DNA from: JBBTDV01 sp038042605
Lineage (GTDB): Bacteria > Bdellovibrionota > UBA1018
DNA length: 37,597 nt
Reading direction: 5' to 3'
NCBI GenBank assembly: GCA_964358645.1
Contig: CAYHPW010000025.1
Location: 1-37,597 of the forward strand
In this document: positions 32,220 to 37,597 of the stretch, one piece after another
Layout of the letters: the number at the start of each line of letters is the position of its first letter
Position numbering within the stretch: the first letter of the stretch is position 1
The notes under the pieces: model-generated
Told to the model about the DNA's origin: nothing
The model's database searches: none
Seen by the model: only the letters and a program-made list of their open reading frames with translations
Made by a program: the position numbers and the translations under genes

Positions 32220-33341
32220 GTGATTCCTGTAGCAGAGCCATCTCTTGATGGTCGCGAACTAAAATACGTAACAGAAGCATTAAAGTCCGGTTGGGTCAGC
32301 TCCAAGGGTAAGTTCATCGAGCTCTTTGAACAAAATTTTGCTGCGTACTGTGGCAGGAAATTTGGCGTATGCACATCTAATGGTACTGTTTCTCTTCATT
32401 TAGCCCTGCTTTCTCTTGGGATCGGCAAAGGTGATGAAGTTATTGTCCCGAGCTTTACTTTTGTGGCAAGCGTAAATGCAATTACATATACCGGCGCCAA
32501 ACCTGTTTTTGTGGATAGCAACCCGGTATATTGGGGCATGGATCCGGATAAGATTGATAGCGCCATCACATCCAGAACCAGAGCTATTATGATTGTGCAC
32601 CTGTATGGCCATCCTTGCGACATCCAGCCCATTGTTAGTATAGCCAAAAAACGTGGCTTATACGTAATAGAAGATGCGGCCGAGGCCCATGGTGCCTGTT
32701 ATCGCGGTAGGAAGATTGGTTCATTCGGCGCCATCAGCAGTTTTTCTTTTTTTGGTAATAAAACGATTACAACCGGTGAAGGCGGGATGTGCCTGACGGA
32801 TAATGAATCGCTATATAAAAAAATGCGTGTTCTGCGTGATCACGGAATGAATCCGAAGCGGCGCTATTGGTATGATGTTGTTGGCTATAACTATCGCATG
32901 ACAAACCTGCAAGCCGCGCTTGGTATGGGGCAATTCGAACAGCTTGATAAGTTTATTGAGAAAAAGCGCAAAATTGCTGAATGGTATAGTTCTGGACTCA
33001 TGGATCTGCATGAAAAAGGCGTTATACAGCTACACCCAGAGATGGGATGGGCACGATGCTCATACTGGATGTACAGCTTGGTGATAAATCCAAGGCGAGC
33101 CGGCATATGCAGGGATGATTTAATTAAACAACTATTAGATGTCGGGGTTGAAAGTAGACCATTTTTTTATCCAGTACATATCTTGCCTCCTTACCGTAAA
33201 AATAAACCACCTTTTCCAGTCGCTGAAAAACTCGGGAAAAATGGGATTAATTTACCAAGCAGCGTAAAGCTTTCCCATGATCAGGTTAAGAAAATATGCA
33301 GCGTGATTCGTAAAACAATCACGAACAAATCAAAGTCTTAA
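32220..33341 (+). CDS. DegT-family aminotransferase, GDP-perosamine synthase-like
   Basis: PLP-dependent sugar aminotransferase. The 373-residue protein has EDAAEAHGA (151-159), the PLP lysine Lys181 in SFFGNKTITTGEGGM, and NYRMTNLQAALG. The SFFGNK(T)TGEGG context matches perosamine synthases (Per/RfbE), which aminate GDP-4-keto-6-deoxymannose at C4 with glutamate. The start is GTG at 32220 with GGAG 8 nt upstream, 4 nt after the gmd stop. Right behind gmd, it completes the GDP-perosamine route. A different 4-amino sugar remains possible. Confidence 0.88.
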   Translation: MIPVAEPSLDGRELKYVTEALKSGWVSSKGKFIELFEQNFAAYCGRKFGVCTSNGTVSLHLALLSLGIGKGDEVIVPSFTFVASVNAITYTGAKPVFVDSNPVYWGMDPDKIDSAITSRTRAIMIVHLYGHPCDIQPIVSIAKKRGLYVIEDAAEAHGACYRGRKIGSFGAISSFSFFGNKTITTGEGGMCLTDNESLYKKMRVLRDHGMNPKRRYWYDVVGYNYRMTNLQAALGMGQFEQLDKFIEKKRKIAEWYSSGLMDLHEKGVIQLHPEMGWARCSYWMYSLVINPRRAGICRDDLIKQLLDVGVESRPFFYPVHILPPYRKNKPPFPVAEKLGKNGINLPSSVKLSHDQVKKICSVIRKTITNKSKS

Positions 33342-33359
33342 GAAGATATGGCATTGTAA

Positions 33360-34526
33360 ATGGATGGTAAAACCACTCTTCTTATTACTTTTAACTTCCC
33401 TCCGAGTGTCGGTGGCATTGAGACAATGCTCTATCACATAATGCGGAACATGCCCGGCAAGGTCATTGTAATGGCCCCATGGGTAAATGGCTGTGATGAG
33501 TTTGATTTAAAACAAAAATTTAGCGTGATACGCATCAGGTGCGGCAAAGCATCGCCATCAAGGGCAATAAAATTTTTAGTGCGTTCAATACCATTATTTA
33601 AAAAATTACATATTAACCACATACAATCAGGCAATATTTATGCCGCATTGGTGTCCATGGTGTTATCAAAAGTATACAACACACATTACAGCGTCTACGC
33701 GATGGGGATGGAAATCGCAATTATAAATACAAACCTTAGGTCTTGGCTTTATAAATGGCTTTTCAGATCAGTTCTTAAAAATGCTTCATGCGTACTATCT
33801 ATAAGTGATTTTACTTCAAATGAAGTTATAAAATCAGGTGTATCAGCAAACAAGATTTTTAAGATTCCTTGCGGGATTGATACCACCACACTTGATTCTT
33901 TTTCGCAGGAAAAGTTTGAAATTTTTAAGAAGCGAGTTGTGAAACAATATGATCTTGATGGTAAAAAAATTATCCTAAGCATCTCGCGTTTGGTTCCAAG
34001 AAAAGGACATGACCTGGCAATCCTAGCGGTAAATGAGCTGCTACGTGATATGCCGGACGTGACATACATAATTGTCGGTGGCGGACCTGAGTTCGAGAAT
34101 TGCAAAAAGTTAGTAAAAAAAATGTCGCTCGATAATAATATAAAATTCACCGGGCAAGTTCCTGATGAGGATATTGTGAATTACTATTATTTAAGCGATT
34201 TATTCGTTCTACCATGCCGGCATATTAAAGAAACATCGGATGTGGAGGGCTTCGGGCTGGTCTTTCTTGAAGCAAATTATTGCGGCAGGCCGGTTGTAGG
34301 TGGTAATAGCGGCGGGATCCCTGATTCAGTTGAACATGGAAAAACTGGCTTTATTGTTGATCCTGCAGACCGCAAAGACATTGCTCAAAAGATAAAATTA
34401 CTTCTGACAAATGATGACCTCAGAACCAAGATGGGCGTGTATGGTCGAAAACGTGTAATTGAATTCTTTAATCACGATATAACTGTAAAAAAAATTATGG
34501 AAGGTTTGTCGCGATATTATTCTTGA
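33360..34526 (+). CDS. Family 4 glycosyltransferase
   Basis: GT-B glycosyltransferase of 388 residues. The N-terminal GGIETMLYHI loop binds the acceptor side, and the C-terminal half has the GT4 donor motifs ISRLVPRKGHDLAI, VGGGPEFENCKKL and EGFGLVFLEANYCGRPVVGG, where the E-x7-E retaining motif lies. These enzymes act on the cytoplasmic face of the membrane. It lies 18 nt after the perosamine-type gene and probably adds a perosamine or mannose residue to an O-antigen repeat. It converges on another GT4 gene (stops overlap by 10 nt). Confidence 0.88.
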   Translation: MDGKTTLLITFNFPPSVGGIETMLYHIMRNMPGKVIVMAPWVNGCDEFDLKQKFSVIRIRCGKASPSRAIKFLVRSIPLFKKLHINHIQSGNIYAALVSMVLSKVYNTHYSVYAMGMEIAIINTNLRSWLYKWLFRSVLKNASCVLSISDFTSNEVIKSGVSANKIFKIPCGIDTTTLDSFSQEKFEIFKKRVVKQYDLDGKKIILSISRLVPRKGHDLAILAVNELLRDMPDVTYIIVGGGPEFENCKKLVKKMSLDNNIKFTGQVPDEDIVNYYYLSDLFVLPCRHIKETSDVEGFGLVFLEANYCGRPVVGGNSGGIPDSVEHGKTGFIVDPADRKDIAQKIKLLLTNDDLRTKMGVYGRKRVIEFFNHDITVKKIMEGLSRYYS

Positions 34527-35740
34527 AGTCCTTTAATGACTTTTGAATACTCGCTCGCCACCTTGTCCCATGAACGGCTTATGGCAACCATTCTTGCTGC
34601 ATTGCCCATGTTCATGCGCATTTCAGGGTTTTCAATAAGACTTTGGATTAATTGTGATGTTTCAGATGGATCAGAGGGATCATTGATTAACAGCCCGCTT
34701 TTTTTGTCATCAATAAGTTCTGATGCTCCTGCCAATCTTGACACTACACTTGGTAAGCCACAAGACATGGCTTCTATAATAACCAGGCCGAATGGTTCAT
34801 ATAATGTAGGCAGCAGAAAAATATCGGCCATTTGGTAATATTCTAATATCGATTTAGTGTGTGGAATGAATGTCACTAGATTTTTAATTCCAAAATCATC
34901 AGTGACGCGCACAAATTCAGGAATATCACCCTGTCCAACAACCACCATTCGTGTCCCGGCGCGGATATTTTCCGGAAGTTTTGCAATGGATTCTATAGCA
35001 ACTCTTAAACCTTTTCTTGCGTACGCACCAACAAATATAACTACCGTATCACTTTCATTAATTCCAAGTGAAGCACGCATGGTTCGACGACGTTTCTGTT
35101 CCAACTCATTGTTGGGTGGGTGAAACATGTCTGAATCTACGCCATGATGGATTATGTGGACATTTTTATTAATTCCAAAGTGCGTAGATAATTCTTTAGC
35201 TACAGTATTTGATATAGCAATGTATATTTTGTTTTTGGTGTAAAATTTCTTTTCGAGAAAGACATTATAATCAAGTAATAATTCGTGATATTTCGCCCTT
35301 ATAAGCCCTTTGGGCCCGCGTGGGAGGACTCCAGCCCAAGCCTCTTTTGGTAAATGTTGTCTCGCTTCGCGCCAGGCCGCGTGTATGAATTGCAGTTGAA
35401 CAATGTCGCTTATCAGCGACGAAGTGCCGGTAGAATGTACTAAGACACTTTTACGATGCCGCAACCGTTCTAATGCCAGTATCAATGAAGATATGCCGTG
35501 ATATATTGCGCCAGTAATTATTGATGGCTTATGTATTAGAGGACGTATTTTTTTAAATTTTATTTTTTTTAAAACTTCTTGATCATCAAGCGTATAAGCA
35601 ATGGCGCTGATATTTTGGTCACCACATAGCCTCCTGATTATTTCAAGCGTGGATCGGTCTTGCCCCCCTTCGCTGTTCAGGTTGTGAATGGCGAAAAAAA
35701 GATGTGATGTTTGATCTTTTTTCTGAGTTTTATATCGCAT
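34517..35740 (-). CDS. Family 4 glycosyltransferase
   Basis: A second GT-B protein, GT4 type: FIHAAWREARQHL in the N-terminal half, VIFVGAYARKGLRVAIE, VVVGQGDIPEF and the donor-binding LYEPFGLVIIEAMSCGLPSV. The catalytic E-x7-E is kept. The ATG at 35740 has a GGAT 4-5 nt upstream; a TTG at 35788 gives 16 more residues but lacks a good ribosome site. The product is about 407 residues. It is on the opposite strand to the galE-gmd set and reads from the secreted-protein side, so it may belong to another glycan or a protein-modifying step. Confidence 0.86.
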   Translation of the reverse strand: MRYKTQKKDQTSHLFFAIHNLNSEGGQDRSTLEIIRRLCGDQNISAIAYTLDDQEVLKKIKFKKIRPLIHKPSIITGAIYHGISSLILALERLRHRKSVLVHSTGTSSLISDIVQLQFIHAAWREARQHLPKEAWAGVLPRGPKGLIRAKYHELLLDYNVFLEKKFYTKNKIYIAISNTVAKELSTHFGINKNVHIIHHGVDSDMFHPPNNELEQKRRRTMRASLGINESDTVVIFVGAYARKGLRVAIESIAKLPENIRAGTRMVVVGQGDIPEFVRVTDDFGIKNLVTFIPHTKSILEYYQMADIFLLPTLYEPFGLVIIEAMSCGLPSVVSRLAGASELIDDKKSGLLINDPSDPSETSQLIQSLIENPEMRMNMGNAARMVAISRSWDKVASEYSKVIKGLQE

Positions 35741-35808
35741 TATATCCAGTGTACAATTTTTAGTTTCATCCACAAGTCCATGTTGCAAATCTCTATGGCT
35801 AAACCGCC

Positions 35809-36297
35809 TCAGTAAACCACGGTTATGGTAAAAGAGCCGGCATAATCACCTGGGACCTGATTGCGCAGTATCACGTTTCGTGTTGCTCCAATAAACAGGT
35901 TTTGTGTTCCGCCAGGCCCAATCATCCCTGTTCCTAATGGGAAAGAGTGAAAATTACTTACTCCTATTTCCTTGTCAGAGCTCCCTCCATTACTTGTCAC
36001 CATTTTTATTGAACCGTTGGCAGGGAGATGGATTGCGTAATCACGATTAGGTTCTCCAGTCACTGTAAAGCTTGCGTTTTCAGAATTTTCAGTCGTTCCC
36101 GGCGGTACCGTTTTAGGCAGGGAGCCTTGTATCGCCGTGCCAAAATTGAGATCAGAGATTTTTGAAATAGATAACACGGCTATAACGGTCTGGACAGCTT
36201 GCGCAACGGCCGAAGCCGCTAGCGCCTTATAATATACCGCCGTGTTTAATGCTATCGTTGTAATTAATAGTTGGATTAAATGATTTCGTAGGCGCAT
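35809..36297 (-). CDS. DUF4402 secreted beta-sandwich protein
   Basis: About 162 residues with a signal peptide (hydrophobic stretch near residues 8-34, cleavage near AVAQA). The mature part has the DUF4402 pattern: ISKISDLNFGTAI, FTVTGEPNRDYAIHLP, FIGATRNVILRNQVPGDYAG and a final FTITVVY. Such domains are thought to form surface or pilus-like structures. AAGGAGGA lies 6 nt before the ATG at 36297, one of the strongest ribosome sites in the window, so strong expression is likely; an ATG at 36321 is also open but lacks such a site. It follows the PepSY-like gene after a 170-nt leader. Confidence 0.83.
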   Translation of the reverse strand: MRLRNHLIQLLITTIALNTAVYYKALAASAVAQAVQTVIAVLSISKISDLNFGTAIQGSLPKTVPPGTTENSENASFTVTGEPNRDYAIHLPANGSIKMVTSNGGSSDKEIGVSNFHSFPLGTGMIGPGGTQNLFIGATRNVILRNQVPGDYAGSFTITVVY

Positions 36298-36467
36298 TGA
36301 TGTCCTCCTTGACAACAACATGAATACTTATCGAGCAATTACTTAAAAACTTAAGCTCATGGCCGCTAGCTAGCTATGCTTGTATGGCAACTGGCGAATC
36401 GCCGCAGCACTCTGAGAATCCGTCAAAACTTCGGCGGTCTAGCCATCCAGCTATTATGGAGACGCAC
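36298..36467 (-). other. 170-nt leader before the DUF4402 gene, hairpin-rich
   Basis: No gene here. On the minus strand it has a small stem CTTAA/TTAAG with a GTTT loop, a 10-bp palindrome GCTAGCTAGC (36365-36374), a GGCG(ATT)CGCC hairpin and two similar copies of a GCACTC-AGAAT block. It may be a structured 5' leader. I did not match it to a known riboswitch. Confidence 0.35.
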
Positions 36468-37334
36468 TCAGAATTGTCGGCGATCACGAACATGCAGAAC
36501 TGAGCCATCCGATGCGTCAACCACAACTTGTCTGCCGGCAACATAAAATTCGTACGCGTATTTCGCGTCAACAGTGCGCCCCATATCCGGTTTTGAAGCC
36601 CATAACACAAGACTTCCGCCTTCTGGCGTCGCAGGTTTTAAATCCGGCAGTGCAGTAAGTGCTTTTACCCCCGCTTGCTCTGTTGTAAGTCTCTCCCCTG
36701 AAGGATTCACACGGACAAAAGGAAGATAATCCGAGTAAACGCTAATGAGTTCTCCATTTTTGCCAAGATTAATTGATATATTACCATATGGAGCCAATGG
36801 CACACCATTACGGGATTGCCTAAAAAAAACTTGTGCTGACACCGGACCACTTTTTGTTGAGACTTTTTCTAACAACCAATCATTCTCTACCATTAAAAGG
36901 GGCTTAATCGATTCAATGATTTGTGCCGCGCGTGTTTCTATTTTTGAAATATCCAATGTAGAAAAACCTGGTACGCCGTTTTTAGCCGCAGTATCGGTCT
37001 TATCATCAACCGCCATGGCCAGCTTTGAATGAATCGATGCCAGCGCCCCATTTTTTAAAAACTGCGGCTCCAAACCTGGACCAAATCTGCTTTGGAATAC
37101 TTCCCATGCGTTATCAACACTCCTGATGGTGTCATTGGTACTTTTTATGATATTTTTATTTTTTATTGAAGGCGCTGGCCTAAAGGACTTAGCAGGAATA
37201 GTGCCTGCTGATATTAAACTTGTAGAATCATTGGAAATGGCTGCATCAGTTAAGCGTTTTAAATAGAAAAAATAAAATGCACCCCCCACAGCGGCAATAA
37301 CAACTACCACTACAGGTACGCGCAGCTTGTTCAT
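36468..37334 (-). CDS. Membrane-anchored orphan PepSY/FTP-like protein
   Basis: The 288-residue protein has an N-terminal signal-anchor helix (about 6-24), then a low-complexity linker. The remainder resembles the propeptide region of M4/M36 metalloproteases. An FTP-like segment reads QVFFRQSRNGVPLAPYGNIS with SVYSDYLPFVRV, and a PepSY-like end reads YAYEFYVAGRQVVVDASDG then SVLHVRD. The chain stops there, where the protease domain (with HExxH) would follow, so it is an inhibitory/propeptide module without an enzyme. The ATG overlaps the upstream stop by one base (TGATG). It might act as a protease inhibitor or chaperone, or be a degenerate gene; I favour a true stand-alone module. Confidence 0.6.
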   Translation of the reverse strand: MNKLRVPVVVVVIAAVGGAFYFFYLKRLTDAAISNDSTSLISAGTIPAKSFRPAPSIKNKNIIKSTNDTIRSVDNAWEVFQSRFGPGLEPQFLKNGALASIHSKLAMAVDDKTDTAAKNGVPGFSTLDISKIETRAAQIIESIKPLLMVENDWLLEKVSTKSGPVSAQVFFRQSRNGVPLAPYGNISINLGKNGELISVYSDYLPFVRVNPSGERLTTEQAGVKALTALPDLKPATPEGGSLVLWASKPDMGRTVDAKYAYEFYVAGRQVVVDASDGSVLHVRDRRQF

Positions 37335-37597
37335 CAATTCACCATCGTCTCAAAAATCAGTGTTTCTGTAGGCCCATTTGATGGAATTAAACCAACCTGA
37401 AACTTAACTACATCACCGCGCTTGGCTGTCGCGTTCACTTTAACCCACACAGCTGTCGTCCAACTTTTATCAAAGTGCGGATTGGTTGAAAAATAACTAT
37501 TACCCAGCGGAACATGCATGGTCGGATTCAGGGCTGACAATGAATCAACGATTTGAGTCCCATTTATCTTAATATAAGTGATCTGAACTTCTGAATC
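37334..37597 (-). CDS. 3' end of an unrecognised, probably extracytoplasmic protein
   Basis: The minus-strand frame is open from the window edge to a TGA at 37334, so the start is missing; 87 residues are visible. The sequence looks beta-rich (VQITYIKINGTQIV, AVWVKVNATAKRGD, VKFQVGLIPSNG, TLIFETMVN), as in secreted or surface proteins. It is not a known domain to me. It is coupled to the PepSY-like gene by the TGATG overlap. Confidence 0.6.
   Translation of the reverse strand, partial: DSEVQITYIKINGTQIVDSLSALNPTMHVPLGNSYFSTNPHFDKSWTTAVWVKVNATAKRGDVVKFQVGLIPSNGPTETLIFETMVN

Noticed and set aside
36298..36467. Cyclic-di-GMP-I (GEMM) riboswitch before the DUF4402 gene
   Set aside because: The conserved GGCAAA and GACGCAAAGCC blocks are not present.
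1..37597. CRISPR, tRNA, rRNA, insertion sequence or prophage genes
   Set aside because: I found no repeat array, T-loop in an intergenic gap, transposase or phage structural gene by reading both strands.

Overview
The window comes from a compact chromosome of a Gram-negative bacterium. LPS-type genes (GT9 heptosyltransferase-like, an LptF/LptG permease, O-antigen sugar genes), RodZ and a PilF-like lipoprotein all point to a diderm cell. The co-linear lepA-lepB-pyrB-pyrC-carA block, YajQ, QueG, RimO and a DUF4402 protein resemble deltaproteobacterial and related lineages. I cannot place it further from sequence alone. Almost everything reads as chromosomal core or cell-envelope genes. I see no tRNA, rRNA, CRISPR, transposase or phage gene.

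Layout. 1-1356: a secreted clostripain-family (C11) protease. 1353-4960 (minus): an LPS/capsule glycosyltransferase operon (GT9 and three GT2). A strong terminator at 5001-5037 separates it from a small secreted Lys/Ala-rich protein. 5501-12001 (minus): lepA, lepB, pyrB, pyrC, carA and an unrecognised protein, tightly packed or overlapping. 12049-14978 (plus): an RlmD-type RNA methyltransferase, a PilF-like TPR lipoprotein and RodZ. 14979-15230: the longest non-coding gap, AT-rich, with three DnaA-box-like sites, a candidate replication origin or DnaA-binding locus. 15231-17751 (minus): LptF/G permease and a polyprenyl-phosphate sugar-1-phosphate transferase. 17802-21149 (plus): pepA, asnS, trmL. 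21146-23544 (minus): a DHA2-family MFS exporter coupled to a thioredoxin-fold protein without CxxC. 23621-27000 (plus): a split transketolase, a membrane DUF457-type hydrolase, a cyclic-nucleotide-binding protein and an FHA protein. 27003-29951 (minus): yajQ, rimO, queG. 30106-34526 (plus): galE, gmd, a perosamine-synthase-like aminotransferase and a GT4 enzyme, a probable GDP-perosamine O-antigen branch. 34517-37597 (minus): another GT4, a DUF4402 secreted protein, an orphan PepSY/FTP-like anchored protein and the 3' end of an unrecognised gene.

Together these genes cover pyrimidine synthesis, translation and RNA modification, and building the outer envelope: nucleotide sugars, lipid-linked glycan initiation, glycosyl transfer and LPS transport.

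The points most worth checking are the DnaA-box cluster at 14979-15230, a signal peptidase I whose catalytic serine position is alanine, the CxxC-less thioredoxin-fold protein tied to an efflux pump, the cNMP/FHA pair, and the orphan PepSY/DUF4402 secreted module at the right edge.
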